Positions 10,019 through 17,487 of a stretch of DNA of 64,000 bases are shown here, piece after piece. Position 1 is the stretch's first letter. Each line of letters begins with the position of its first letter. The translations under genes and the position numbers were made by a program. The DNA comes from Streptomyces mashuensis (GTDB taxonomy: Bacteria > Actinomycetota > Actinomycetes > Streptomycetales > Streptomycetaceae), in the NCBI RefSeq assembly GCF_014654785.1, contig NZ_BNBD01000011.1, positions 124,001-188,000 on the forward strand. Direction: 5' to 3'. The notes under the pieces were generated by a model. It was not told the origin of the DNA and did no database searches. It saw nothing but the letters and a program-made list of their open reading frames with translations.

Positions 10019-10536
10019 TTCGAGCCGTCCTCAGTCCGTTCGATCTCGATCTCGACGTAGCGGATCGCCTTTCGAAGGTCCTCTACCGGGTCACCCTTCA
10101 GGCCGGCGCGCCAGATGTACTTGATGGCGTTACCCAGAGGGAAGTTCATGTGTTTGGTGATCTCGATGCACTCGATTCCGCTCGGGTGGTTGGTGTAGTG
10201 CGCTGGGTGTTCGACGGCGGGCCGGTGCGTGGGGTTTGTGCTTGAGGTGGTCAAGGCGGCCTTCACGACTTCCTGTGCTTTGTAGGTGTCGATGCCGAGG
10301 GCCAGGCCCTTCGTCTCGTCGAGGAGGCGCCGGCCCGGGTTGGACTCCGCGGCGGGTATCAGCTCGTCGTCTGTGAAGCAGAGTGCGCCGCCGTTGCGGA
10401 GCTGCACGTCGTTCGGGTACGGCTGGCCCTCGTGGACGGCTTGGACAACCCCGCGTTTGTCCTCGTAGAGCCAGCTCGCCATCTGTCCAGATCCGGCGAC
10501 GACGATCACTTCGTCGCCGACGTTGAAGCGCGCCAT
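10015..10536 (-). CDS. DUF3310 protein
   Basis: A 173-residue protein. The C-terminal ~70 residues carry the DUF3310 signature: HPAHYTNHPSGIECIEITKH, then NAIKYIWRAGLKG and EDLRKAIRYVEIEIER. DUF3310 is common in phage replication regions and is sometimes described as nucleotide-kinase-like, with no firmly known activity. The N-terminal ~60 residues form a separate beta-rich region (FNVGDEVIVVAGSGQ then DVQLRNGGALCFTDDEL). The ATG overlaps the TGA of the upstream toprim gene. Confidence 0.8.
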   Translation of the reverse strand: MARFNVGDEVIVVAGSGQMASWLYEDKRGVVQAVHEGQPYPNDVQLRNGGALCFTDDELIPAAESNPGRRLLDETKGLALGIDTYKAQEVVKAALTTSSTNPTHRPAVEHPAHYTNHPSGIECIEITKHMNFPLGNAIKYIWRAGLKGDPVEDLRKAIRYVEIEIERTEDGSK

Positions 10537-11222
10537 CAGAGACCCAGCCTTTCTCGGAACTTCGCGGGACCGAACTCGTGGATGAACCTGGCGGCGTCGT
10601 AGCCGTCGCCCAGGTCGACGGCCTTGGCGTTGGGCAAGCGCTCGCAGACCTTGGCGGAGAAGCGGCGGCCGGCGTCGTCTCCGTCGCCCAGAACGAAGAC
10701 GATTTCGAAGCCCGCGAACGCCGGGTCGAAGTGATCCCGCCAGCTCGACACCCCCGGGGTGCCCACAGCAGGAACGTCGGCTCCTTCGACCGCAGCGCCG
10801 TCCAACTCCCCCTCGTTCAGAGCGATGTATGGCTTGCTGGTGAGCAGGGCGGCCGTGTTGAAGAGGCGGGGCGGATGGCCGGGCAGCCCCATGTACTTGC
10901 CGTGGCCCTCGTGCTTCTCCTGGTGGGGCGGCAGGTATGAACCGTCCGGTGCCCTTACGCACGCATCGGCGATGCAGCGGAAGCGGATGGTGGCCACGGC
11001 GTGGATGCCCCCGGCGGGGCGCCAGTAGGGGATGGCCAGGCGGCCACGGTGCAGTTCATGCCCTACGGCTGGCTCCGAAACGTAGCCGAGGCGGAGCTTC
11101 GCTACGCTGCCGAGGCCGCGGTGCGCCATGTAGCGTTCCGCCGGGCTGCCCTGGTAGTTGGTCGCGTAGCGCTTGGCCGCCGTGACCAAATCGGCTTTCT
11201 GCGAGTCGTGCAGCTTCGACAA
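10536..11222 (-). CDS. Toprim-domain primase subunit
   Basis: A 228-residue protein. The middle and end form a toprim-like domain: IALNEGELDGAAV (conserved Glu), VFVLGDGDDAGRRF (DxD) and AKAVDLGDGYDAARFI. The N-terminal part (AERYMAHRGL then AKLRLGYV) is the segment that follows the zinc finger in DnaG-like primases. The TTG start lies 167 bp inside the preceding CHC2 gene in another frame. Together the two look like a primase split over overlapping genes, or one joined by frameshifting. Confidence 0.78.
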   Translation of the reverse strand: MSKLHDSQKADLVTAAKRYATNYQGSPAERYMAHRGLGSVAKLRLGYVSEPAVGHELHRGRLAIPYWRPAGGIHAVATIRFRCIADACVRAPDGSYLPPHQEKHEGHGKYMGLPGHPPRLFNTAALLTSKPYIALNEGELDGAAVEGADVPAVGTPGVSSWRDHFDPAFAGFEIVFVLGDGDDAGRRFSAKVCERLPNAKAVDLGDGYDAARFIHEFGPAKFRERLGL

Positions 11223-11463
11223 ACCCCGCCTTCTCCTGTCGCATGATGATGTCGATCGAGTCCAAGGACAGGTCGCAGGCGAAGCAGTGGACCTTGTTCT
11301 TGGCGTAGTTGATGCTTGCCGAGGGCGTCCGCTCGGCGTGGAAGGGGCACAGGCATCTACTCCAGGCGCCGACGCGCGTCGGGCTCTGCGGGGGCCGCCA
11401 CTCCGGGAAGTAGTGGGCGAGGACCGTGGCGATGGGTGGCCTAGCGGCTTTCTGCGCGCTCAT
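11056..11463 (-). CDS. CHC2 zinc-finger primase part
   Basis: A 135-residue protein with a DnaG-type CHC2 zinc finger: CLCPFHAERTPSASI, then KVHCFAC (Cys39, His42, Cys60, Cys63). DSIDIIMRQEKAGFVEAARL follows, as in primases. After about residue 95 the sequence stops looking like primase, and the homologous continuation appears in the other frame as the toprim gene. So the C-terminal ~40 residues may be read-through. The ATG follows GAGGCAAGG. Confidence 0.75.
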   Translation of the reverse strand: MSAQKAARPPIATVLAHYFPEWRPPQSPTRVGAWSRCLCPFHAERTPSASINYAKNKVHCFACDLSLDSIDIIMRQEKAGFVEAARLAESRFGHGGQALRDQLPGQPGGTLHGAPRPRQRSEAPPRLRFGASRRA

Positions 11464-11596
11464 CCTTGCCTCGCGATTCAACTTTTTGGGTATTGACCGG
11501 GAATTCGTACTTGCGGTAGGCCGCCTCCAGGAAGGCTTTGTCGCCTCGCCACTCGCGGTACGTGGCGATGGGCTTGCCGTAGCTCTTCGGTGTCAC
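11441..11596 (-). CDS. Small hypothetical protein, 51 aa
   Basis: The GTG start overlaps the stop of the upstream endonuclease gene (GTGA), and the frame ends 22 bp inside the CHC2 gene. The protein is charged and aromatic (TYREWRGDKAFLEAAYRKY). A degenerate copy of the AAGTTGATGTGCGA repeat lies within the coding sequence. Support rests on tight packing and stop-start overlap. Confidence 0.5.
   Translation of the reverse strand: MTPKSYGKPIATYREWRGDKAFLEAAYRKYEFPVNTQKVESRGKDERAESR
11471..11492 (-). promoter_or_regulatory. AAGTTGATGTGCGA-family site, copy 4 (degenerate)
   Basis: The minus strand reads TACCCAAAAAGTTGAATCGC then GA, sharing the TACCCAAAAAGTTGA half. It is just upstream of the CHC2 start and inside the preceding small gene. 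Confidence 0.45.
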
Positions 11597-12015
11597 TTGT
11601 CCTTGCCTTGGTAGAAGCGCCGGCCTATGAGGCGGGGGGCGGGCGGGTCATCGAGGTACTGAGCCGCCGCGCGGAGCACGGTTGGCCGGTCTCTGGCCGC
11701 TGTGAGCAGCCTGCCGTTGCACATGCGGCATAGCAGCCCTCGAACGAGTTGGGTTTTGTGGCAGTGGTCGACGGAGAGGCGCTGACGCCGGGTTCCGCCG
11801 CAGATGGCGCAGCAGCCGCCCTGGAGGCGGAACAGGGTGTCGTACTCGCCGGGGCCCAGGCCGTAGGTGGAACGGACACGGGCCTCATGGCTGGCGGTGC
11901 TCCGTGCGGTCTTCTTGCACGTCCCGCAGATCCTGCCGCGCGGCGTGAAGAACCTCTCGGCCCGGTTCCTTTCGCAGCGCGAGCAGCGCCGGAAGCCTTT
12001 GCGGGGGCCCGTCAC
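11593..12015 (-). CDS. Endonuclease VII-like HNH nuclease, second copy
   Basis: A 140-residue protein. An N-terminal zinc-finger pair (CSRCERN, CGTCKK) is followed by the endonuclease VII core: STYGLGPGEYDTLFRLQ, CCAICGG, SVDHCHKTQLVRGLLC and MCNGRL. It resembles the gene at 6906-7445 but is shorter. The start is a GTG overlapping the upstream stop. Two such nucleases in one block suggest either division of labour in branch resolution or one acting as a homing-type enzyme. Confidence 0.82.
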   Translation of the reverse strand: MTGPRKGFRRCSRCERNRAERFFTPRGRICGTCKKTARSTASHEARVRSTYGLGPGEYDTLFRLQGGCCAICGGTRRQRLSVDHCHKTQLVRGLLCRMCNGRLLTAARDRPTVLRAAAQYLDDPPAPRLIGRRFYQGKDK

Positions 12016-12371
12016 GCGGCCTTCCGGAGAGTGCGCTCAAGGCGCATGAGCCGTCCGGCCTGGTCGCAATCCGCCGCGTAGGCGCACAGCGTGTCGTCGG
12101 CCATGACCTTGACGAGCTGGCGTCCGCCTCGTCCGCGCCGGGTGACGACCACCTGCAACTGGCCCCGGCCGCGGAGTTCGTGGGCGAGCTGGCGCACGCT
12201 GCCGGTGGTGACCGTGTCGCCGAGTTCGACCAGCAGGGCCACCGGTTCGGTGAGCTTGGTGCGTTCGTCTGCGTCAAGCGGGAAGCGCTCGGCGAGGTTG
12301 CCGGACAGGTCCATGGAGATGCTGAAGCCCTTGGGGCGTCGGCCATGCTGGCGGTTGCGGGTGGTGATCAC
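12012..12371 (-). CDS. Hypothetical protein, about 119 aa
   Basis: The start is uncertain: a GTG at 12371 behind AAGGGAAG is used here, and an in-frame ATG at 12407 lies inside a regulatory repeat. Residues about 50-85 (TEPVALLVELGDTVTTGSVR then QLAHELRGRGQLQVVV) suggest a small alpha/beta domain, and the C-terminus has CAYAADCDQAGR. It is the first gene of its leftward subunit. No family was recognised. Confidence 0.55.
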   Translation of the reverse strand: MITTRNRQHGRRPKGFSISMDLSGNLAERFPLDADERTKLTEPVALLVELGDTVTTGSVRQLAHELRGRGQLQVVVTRRGRGGRQLVKVMADDTLCAYAADCDQAGRLMRLERTLRKAA

Positions 12372-12404
12372 TGCTTCCCTTTCACGTAGAGCCCGATGCA
12401 CGCC

Positions 12405-12422
12405 CATCGCACATCAACTTTG
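12405..12422 (-). promoter_or_regulatory. AAGTTGATGTGCGA-family site, copy 5
   Basis: The minus strand reads CAAAGTTGATGTGCGATG. It lies between the DnaB-like gene and the 12012 gene, immediately upstream of the latter. Confidence 0.55.
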
Positions 12423-12432
12423 TGGTGCTGCT

Positions 12433-13254
12433 TCAGAAGGCCGTGGCGACGGCGACGTCCTCCAGGCGCATGTTGCTCGTGTTGAAGCTGAAGGAGGCGT
12501 AGGTCTCACCACTGCTGTCTTCGAAGCCCTCGCGGTTCTTCACGGGGCTGATATGCAAGGTGCGGCCGTCCATGCCGTCGATCTCCTTATGGATGGTCAG
12601 AATGAGGGCCGGAACCCTGCTGATCTTTCCCTTGAGGCCGGACTGCGGAATCGGTTTGAGCCCGTCCGCGTAGTCGCCGATGACGTGGTGCATGGCCATG
12701 ACGTGTGCATGCGTTTCGCGGGCGAGTTCGTTGAGGTAGTCGCAGAGCCCTTCCAACGAGAAGGTGAACTCGTCGGCATTGGCGGCGCCGCCCGCATCGA
12801 TATTGGTGATGTTGTCCACGACGACGAGGTGCGGGTAGACGTTGAAGACCTCCCAGTACGCCTCAAGGTGCAGCTCAATCTCGGCCGGCGTGGGCCTTGC
12901 GGAGTAGTTGAATCGCTGCCACCAGCGCTCTGCCAGCACGTCGTTGTACTCCTCGAAGTCGTCAGCGTGCAGTTTGGCCTTGATGCTCTTGGCGTCATCG
13001 CCCGTCAGGATGGCCGTAGCCCTGGAGAGCTGCGTTGCCGCGGTTGAGTCCGCCGAGAAGTAGAGGGTCGGCACGTTGCTGCGGACGGCCAGATTGAGGG
13101 CGGCCACAGACTTCCCCGTGCCGCCAGCGGCGGCGACAACGGACAGCTCCCCCCTGCGGAAGTCCGCCCCGAGTTCGGTCAGCCCCTTAAAAGGGGACCT
13201 GATCGGCTCACCGGCTGCACCCTTCATGCGTACGGACTGACTAAGTGAATACAC
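12433..13254 (-). CDS. DnaB/RecA-like replicative helicase
   Basis: A 273-residue RecA-fold ATPase with Walker A VVAAAGGTGKS near residue 48, Walker B HLVVVDN near residue 147, and a late helicase-like region (MAMHHVIGDY, KISRVPALILTIHKE). It corresponds to the C-terminal ATPase domain of DnaB-type helicases; the N-terminal DnaG-binding domain is missing. The GTG start follows AAAGAGGAG. With the adjacent primase pieces and polymerase it completes a phage replication set. A recombinase-type RecA-like ATPase is the alternative reading. Confidence 0.8.
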   Translation of the reverse strand: MYSLSQSVRMKGAAGEPIRSPFKGLTELGADFRRGELSVVAAAGGTGKSVAALNLAVRSNVPTLYFSADSTAATQLSRATAILTGDDAKSIKAKLHADDFEEYNDVLAERWWQRFNYSARPTPAEIELHLEAYWEVFNVYPHLVVVDNITNIDAGGAANADEFTFSLEGLCDYLNELARETHAHVMAMHHVIGDYADGLKPIPQSGLKGKISRVPALILTIHKEIDGMDGRTLHISPVKNREGFEDSSGETYASFSFNTSNMRLEDVAVATAF

Positions 13255-13296
13255 CCGAACTCCTCTTTCCTTCTGTCTTCAGAGTAGTTGAATTCG

Positions 13297-13315
13297 CCTC
13301 GCGCATCAACTTATT
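13297..13315 (-). promoter_or_regulatory. AAGTTGATGTGCGA-family site, copy 6
   Basis: The minus strand reads AATAAGTTGATGCGCGAGG, about 45 bp upstream of the helicase start and overlapping the end of the nuclease gene. Confidence 0.5.
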
Positions 13316-14087
13316 GCTTAAATGAACAGGCGTGGGAAACGTCACAGAAGCGGCAGGAGAAGCCAGGGCTGGCGGGAAAGTCGCCGCGCTTCACGCCAGC
13401 GTCCATGGCGGCGTACCGCTCTCCCACTGCCTCTTCCGTTACCTTGTCCAGCGCAACGGGCCTCGACAGGCGGCCGGTCTTCGCGAGGTACCAGTCCGCC
13501 TTGTTGACCTCCACGCCGTAGAGCTTGCGTACGGCGACACCGTAGGTCTCAAGCTGGAACTTGCTCTTCATGGAGCCGGTCTTCCAGTCCCTCGGGCGCA
13601 CCGTGCCGTCCGCGTCCTGCACGAGCTGGTCAATGAAGCCCCGCACTCGGACGCCGCCCAACTCGACCATGAAGTACTGCTCGACAGCGGGCGTGCCGTC
13701 GGGGGTGCGGTAGGTCTCGGTGGGGTTGGCGGCTGCCCATTCCACGTACCGGCCCGTCTGCTGCTGGCCGAGTACGTAGCGCCTCTCGATGTCCTCCCCG
13801 CCGGTGCCGGTGGCTGAGAGCCAGAGGTCGGTGTTCGGCTCTTTGTCGAGGCTCTTGTTCACCAGGGCGCTGTACCGCTCGGAGAAGAGCGTCACTACCT
13901 CGTCTGCGCCCATGGCCCGGCCGGACAGCTCGAAGGCTTCTGCGGCGCTGTGGAAGGCGGTCCCGTGGTGACTCCACGCCGCCGGCCTCGGCGTCACCTT
14001 CTCGACGCGCTGGAGGTAGAAGCGGTGAGCGCACTTCTCGTACTGCTCGGTCTGGGACACCGAGCGTGGCTGGGTCTCGATGCTCAA
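13311..14087 (-). CDS. PD-(D/E)XK exonuclease (Cas4/RecB-like)
   Basis: A 258-residue nuclease of the RecB/Cas4 type. It has SQTEQYEKCAHRFYLQRVEK near the N-terminus, GFIDQLVQDADGTVRPRDWK (the D...D-x-K core) in the middle, QLETYGVAVRKLYG (QxxxY motif) and a C-terminal CRFCDVSHAC. With the N-terminal cysteine this could bind an iron-sulfur cluster as Cas4 does. The TTG start follows GGAGG and overlaps the previous stop. It likely works in phage recombination or end processing. Confidence 0.82.
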   Translation of the reverse strand: MSIETQPRSVSQTEQYEKCAHRFYLQRVEKVTPRPAAWSHHGTAFHSAAEAFELSGRAMGADEVVTLFSERYSALVNKSLDKEPNTDLWLSATGTGGEDIERRYVLGQQQTGRYVEWAAANPTETYRTPDGTPAVEQYFMVELGGVRVRGFIDQLVQDADGTVRPRDWKTGSMKSKFQLETYGVAVRKLYGVEVNKADWYLAKTGRLSRPVALDKVTEEAVGERYAAMDAGVKRGDFPASPGFSCRFCDVSHACSFKQ

Positions 14088-14431
14088 CGGGCAACCTCCG
14101 GGTGGATGACGTACATGGTGGACTTGGCGCTGCCGGGAAAGAACATGTTGGGGTAGGGCATGTGGACGACCTCGATTGCGCCGTCCCGCCACTGCTTGAT
14201 GCCTTCCTCCCGGAAGGTGGTGTCGACGTCCTTCTCGCAGTCGTCTGTGGCCTGGTCGCTCACCACGAGGTGGTAGTACGTGATGCCAATGGCGACGATC
14301 TTGCACACCATGGCGCCGACACTGACCAACAGATAACTAGGCACCTCTTTGATCGGCGCATCTTCGATGGCCTTCAGGAGGCTTTCAACCAAATGCGGCT
14401 TGGCAGGGGCCAGGGCGCAGGACAAAGCCAT
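14084..14431 (-). CDS. Hypothetical protein, 115 aa
   Basis: This is the first gene of the nuclease-helicase sub-block; it overlaps the nuclease TTG start by 4 bp. The hydrophobic central stretch YLLVSVGAMVCKIVAIGITY is more likely a buried beta region than a membrane helix. FREEGIKQWRDGAIEVVHMP follows. No family was recognised; the coupling suggests a partner of the PD-(D/E)XK nuclease. Confidence 0.55.
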   Translation of the reverse strand: MALSCALAPAKPHLVESLLKAIEDAPIKEVPSYLLVSVGAMVCKIVAIGITYYHLVVSDQATDDCEKDVDTTFREEGIKQWRDGAIEVVHMPYPNMFFPGSAKSTMYVIHPEVAR

Positions 14432-14520
14432 GCGGTCGATTCTCCTTGTCGCATGACTCGGGGGTACAGCTCACGGCGCCTTCCCCCCCGAGGCGGTCTC
14501 ACATGAACACGTCCGATGAC

Positions 14521-14550
14521 GAGCCCGGCGCAACGGTGTGCGCCGGGCTC
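14521..14550 (-). terminator. Terminator hairpin after the SDR gene
   Basis: GAGCCCGGCGCA and TGCGCCGGGCTC form a perfect 12-bp stem with a 6-nt loop, 6 bp beyond the end of the leftward reductase gene. No U-run is seen. Confidence 0.7.
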
Positions 14551-14556
14551 TGAGCG

Positions 14557-15261
14557 TCAGTGCCCCATGGCGGCGCCGCCGTCGACCGGCACGACGGCGC
14601 CCGTGATGTAGGCGGCGGCGTCGGACGCCAGGAAGTGGACGGCTGCGGCAATCTCTTCGGGCTGCGCGAGCCTGCGCAGCGGGATCTGCTCAACCATGGC
14701 GGCCGTACGCTCCTCGGGCAGAGCCGCAGCCATCGCCGTGTCGGTCAGGCCCGGAGCGACGACGTTGCAGGTGATGTTCCGTGAGCCAAGCTCGCGTGCC
14801 AGCGAGCGCGTGAATCCGACGAGACCGGCCTTGGAGGCGGCGTAGTTGCTCTGGCCGGCCTCACCGCGCAGGGCGACGGCCGAGGAGATGGCGATGATGC
14901 GGCCGGAACGGCGCCTGAGCATGCCGCGGCTGGCGCGCTTCGCGACGCGGAAGGTGCCCATCAGGTTGGCGTCGAGGACCGCCATGAAGTCCTCCTCCGA
15001 CATCCGCATGAGGAGCTGGTCCCGGGTCACCCCGGCGTTGGCGACCAGGACCTCCACGGGCCCGTGCTGCGCTTCCACCGCTGCAAAGGCGGCGTCCACC
15101 TGGGCCGGGTCCGTGACATCGCACTGCACGCCGAGGAGGCCGGCGGGTGCTTCACCAGAGCGGTAGGTGACGGCGACCTTGTCGCCCGACGCCTCGAAAG
15201 CTCGGGCTATGGCAAGGCCAATGCCTCGGTTCCCACCAGTAACGAAGACGGATCGGCTCAC
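14557..15261 (-). CDS. FabG-like short-chain dehydrogenase/reductase
   Basis: A complete 234-residue SDR. The Rossmann motif is TGGNRGIG (residues 8-15), NAG is at 75-77, and the catalytic triad is Ser127, Tyr140 and Lys144 (YAASK). It ends in ITGAVVPVDGGAAMGH. Length and motifs match Streptomyces 3-oxoacyl-ACP reductases, which reduce beta-ketoacyl-ACP with NADPH. A GTG start behind GAGGGGA was chosen. It is divergent from an MmyB-like regulator and is flanked by its own terminator, so it is an independent cargo unit inside the prophage. Its true substrate is unknown. Confidence 0.88.
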   Translation of the reverse strand: MSRSVFVTGGNRGIGLAIARAFEASGDKVAVTYRSGEAPAGLLGVQCDVTDPAQVDAAFAAVEAQHGPVEVLVANAGVTRDQLLMRMSEEDFMAVLDANLMGTFRVAKRASRGMLRRRSGRIIAISSAVALRGEAGQSNYAASKAGLVGFTRSLARELGSRNITCNVVAPGLTDTAMAAALPEERTAAMVEQIPLRRLAQPEEIAAAVHFLASDAAAYITGAVVPVDGGAAMGH

Positions 15262-15391
15262 GGGATTCCCCTCACTCAATACCACGGGAAGTCAGGCCCG
15301 TGGCGTACGTCGTTCCGTGGCAGATCCGGAAGCAGGTCCTCCGCCACCCCTTCACTATGCACTCTTTACCGTCTCTTAGGATGGAAGTTAC

Positions 15392-15407
15392 CGGTTCCAT
15401 AGAACCG
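15392..15407. promoter_or_regulatory. Inverted repeat, candidate operator 1
   Basis: CGGTTC-CATA-GAACCG, a perfect 6-bp inverted repeat between the divergent SDR and regulator genes. It shares a GGTTC/GAACC half-site with the second palindrome. Confidence 0.5.
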
Positions 15408-15416
15408 ATCGATTCC

Positions 15417-15434
15417 TGGAACTACCGCGTTCCA
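15417..15434. promoter_or_regulatory. Inverted repeat, candidate operator 2
   Basis: TGGAAC-TACCGC-GTTCCA, a perfect 6-bp inverted repeat 9 bp after operator 1. The 307-bp divergent gap (15262-15568) otherwise shows no gene; operator function is inferred. Confidence 0.5.
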
Positions 15435-15568
15435 CTTGTGGTCGGGAATTCAACAACCATCAAATGTGTCCTACGTCACAAGATCAATGGGAACCGATAG
15501 TTGCCTGAGGCACCGTCACCTTTGGTGGCCTTAGTGACTCCAACCGAAGATCGAATAGCGAAAATCTG

Positions 15569-16390
15569 ATGTGCCACCAGAAAAATGAATTGACCCGCCT
15601 TCTCCGCGCCTGGCGGCGGCGCGTAGACCCCAATGAGGTGCCGGGCTTCACCGCCCGGTACGGCCGCCGCCGCAAGCACGGCCTGACACAGCCTGAGGTG
15701 GCAGATCTCGTCGGTGTGAGCCTTCGCTGGTACAGCATGCTGGAGACGGGCAAGGCGGCGCCCTACTCGAACGACTTCCTGGAACGGGTTTGCCGCATCC
15801 TGCTCCTGGACGACGACGAGCGGCACGCGCTCTACGTCTACGCCGTCCACCGCGAACCGGCACCACGCCCCCGCCCCGACACGAGCAGCATCGACCCCTA
15901 CCTGGCGGACTACGTCAGGCAGCACGAGATGCCGGCCTACATCTCCGATCTGGCGTGGGACCTGCGCATCTACAACCACGCGGCACTGAAGCAGTGGCGA
16001 TGGATGGCCTACGGGATCAACATCATGATCTGGGTACTCACCTACCCCGAGGCGCGGATGCAGCTCATCGACTGGGAAAACGCATGGGCAAAGCCGATGG
16101 CCGCCCAGCTCCGCATGGCCGCCAACAAGAACCCGGACCACCAGCGGCTCGCCGAAGTCGTCCGCGAGATCCGCGAGAGTGATGAGGACGCGCGCCGCAT
16201 CTACGACGAGGACGTCACCTCGTACACGCACCCCGACGGCTCCCACCGGCGCATCTACCTGCCGCACCACCACGACCGGGAGTTCGAGGTCGTCTGGCTC
16301 GGCTTCACGCCGCTGCGCGACCCCACGATGCGCTTCATCGTCTCGGTTCCCGCCGACAGCCAGCCCACGGGCCTTCCGCCCGCCCTCTAA
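15569..16390 (+). CDS. XRE regulator with MmyB-like ligand-binding domain
   Basis: A 273-residue protein. The N-terminal XRE helix-turn-helix (GLTQPEVADLVGVSLRWYSM then LETGKAAPYS) spans about residues 38-70. The rest matches the MmyB-like regulator ligand-binding domain: a WDLRIYNHAALKQW segment, ARMQLIDWENAW, a PDHQRLAEVVREIRES helix and a C-terminal beta part with FEVVWLGFTPL. Family knowledge: a related structure bound a fatty acid, and MmyB-type genes are often divergent from SDR genes, as here. It probably controls the neighbouring reductase through the palindromes between them. It is unlikely to be the lysogeny repressor. Confidence 0.8.
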   Translation: MCHQKNELTRLLRAWRRRVDPNEVPGFTARYGRRRKHGLTQPEVADLVGVSLRWYSMLETGKAAPYSNDFLERVCRILLLDDDERHALYVYAVHREPAPRPRPDTSSIDPYLADYVRQHEMPAYISDLAWDLRIYNHAALKQWRWMAYGINIMIWVLTYPEARMQLIDWENAWAKPMAAQLRMAANKNPDHQRLAEVVREIRESDEDARRIYDEDVTSYTHPDGSHRRIYLPHHHDREFEVVWLGFTPLRDPTMRFIVSVPADSQPTGLPPAL

Positions 16391-16423
16391 GGACTGACGT
16401 GCGGCGCACCGCAGACCCTGACA

Positions 16424-16458
16424 GAGAAGGGCCGCCGCTTACCGCGGCGGCCCTTCTC
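16424..16458. terminator. Bidirectional terminator
   Basis: GAGAAGGGCCGCCGC and GCGGCGGCCCTTCTC form a 15-bp perfect stem with a TTACC loop, between the convergent regulator and HTH genes. Confidence 0.75.
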
Positions 16459-16470
16459 CCGTTCCCTGGG

Positions 16471-16965
16471 CTACTCGGCGGACTCGCCCCGGGGCAGTTC
16501 CATGGCCCGCTGGAGTTCCGCGTCAGGCAGTTCCTTGTCCGCCGGCCACCGGATGATCCTGCGCCCGTCCGAGGGTTCCCGGGGCACGTACTTCCAGCCG
16601 TCTTCCGTCGCGGGGTCGTAGTCGATGACGGTGTTGTCCCTGAGCAGGCGGCCGACCAGCCAGTCCGCTTCGCGCTGCTGCGTCTGGCTCACCTTGTCCC
16701 CGAGCTGAACGCGCATGTAGACCTTCAGGTTCTTCAGGATGTAGGCGTTGTGGTGGCTGGGGCCGCTGCGCGATGTCTTCACGTCCCAGGCGGACTTCAC
16801 CAGCTCGTTCACTCGGACAGCGATCGGCTTCTTCCTCAGCCCCATGTTCACGAGTCGCTTGTTGACGGCCTGGACGGTTACTCCGTACTGCTCGGCGAGG
16901 CGAGCGTCGGGCACGCCGAGATGGAACATCTTGGCGAGTTCGGCGTCAGAGGGCAGCTTGGTCAC
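16471..16965 (-). CDS. Helix-turn-helix protein, about 164 aa
   Basis: The N-terminal region (LPSDAELAKMFHLGVPDARL then AEQYGVTVQAVNKRLVNMGL) is a clear helix-turn-helix. A Lys/Arg-rich middle follows, and the C-terminus (DGRRIIRWPADKELP) has no known match. The GTG at 16965 behind AAAGG is used; an in-frame ATG at 17007 is possible. The gene is alone, leftward, with a copy of the repeated regulatory site upstream, and lies at the junction with the late operon. A role as a switch regulator is plausible but not shown. Confidence 0.65.
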   Translation of the reverse strand: MTKLPSDAELAKMFHLGVPDARLAEQYGVTVQAVNKRLVNMGLRKKPIAVRVNELVKSAWDVKTSRSGPSHHNAYILKNLKVYMRVQLGDKVSQTQQREADWLVGRLLRDNTVIDYDPATEDGWKYVPREPSDGRRIIRWPADKELPDAELQRAMELPRGESAE

Positions 16966-17055
16966 GGACAGCGACCTTTCGAGCACGGGCTTTCGACACG
17001 CCTTCATCGGAAGGGGGTCATGTGCAGGGGACGCTCAGACCGTACCAAGATCACG

Positions 17056-17075
17056 CGTCGCACATCAACTTTTCC
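17056..17075 (-). promoter_or_regulatory. AAGTTGATGTGCGA-family site, copy 7
   Basis: The minus strand reads GGAAAAGTTGATGTGCGACG, about 90 bp upstream of the HTH gene. Confidence 0.5.
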
Positions 17076-17301
17076 GCCCAGAGTCAACCGCGATTCAAGC
17101 GAGAGTGACATGGATCTCACTTTGCCCCTCCGTCGGTCATATCGGTCTGAGTAACACCTACATACATAGTGAGACCGAGTGAAACGAGGTCGAACGGAAA
17201 ATCTCCCTCGGAGTTCTTGAATGAATTAACTGTAAGAAAGCCCTCTTCCTGTTGATCTCCCAGATGACTCTTTTCTCTTGGTAGAGATCCAGGAAGATCA
17301 C

Positions 17302-17336
17302 GGCCCCGGCTGCCAGACAAGAAACCAGCCGGGGCC
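17302..17336 (+). terminator. Strong hairpin in the pre-late intergenic region
   Basis: GGCCCCGGCT and AGCCGGGGCC form a 10-bp stem with a 15-nt loop. It lies in the 17008-17487 gap, which otherwise holds a repeat copy (TGAATGAATT at 17218-17227), the regulatory site and the tRNA-like gene. It may insulate the late operon. Confidence 0.5.
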
Positions 17337-17395
17337 CTCATTCGGTTCGCTGTGCTTGATCACCGCAGCGAGCAAAGGCGCGGTCGCTCCGCGCT

Positions 17396-17466
17396 GGAGT
17401 CGCAGTGTCAGGCGTGCACTCCGCCCCGCAAGGGCGGAAGAGCGGGTTCGAATCCCGTCGACTCAC
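17396..17466 (+). tRNA. tRNA-Cys-like gene (anticodon GCA)
   Basis: A complete cloverleaf can be drawn: acceptor GGAGTCG with CGACTCA (first pair mismatched), D arm GTGT-CAGGCGT-GCAC, anticodon arm CCGCC-CCGCAAG-GGCGG, 4-nt variable loop, and T arm GCGGG-TTCGAAT-CCCGT. The anticodon is GCA (Cys). Atypical points are C instead of U at positions 8 and 33, the G-A first acceptor pair, and discriminator C. It is phage-encoded and lies directly before the late operon. It may be a functional but diverged tRNA or a decayed one. Confidence 0.6.
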
Positions 17467-17487
17467 CGCTCATGGAGGGAGGCCACG

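Noticed and set aside
15569..16390. Phage immunity repressor
   Set aside because: The C-terminal part is an MmyB-type ligand-binding domain and the gene faces an SDR gene with its own operators, not the early or int promoters.
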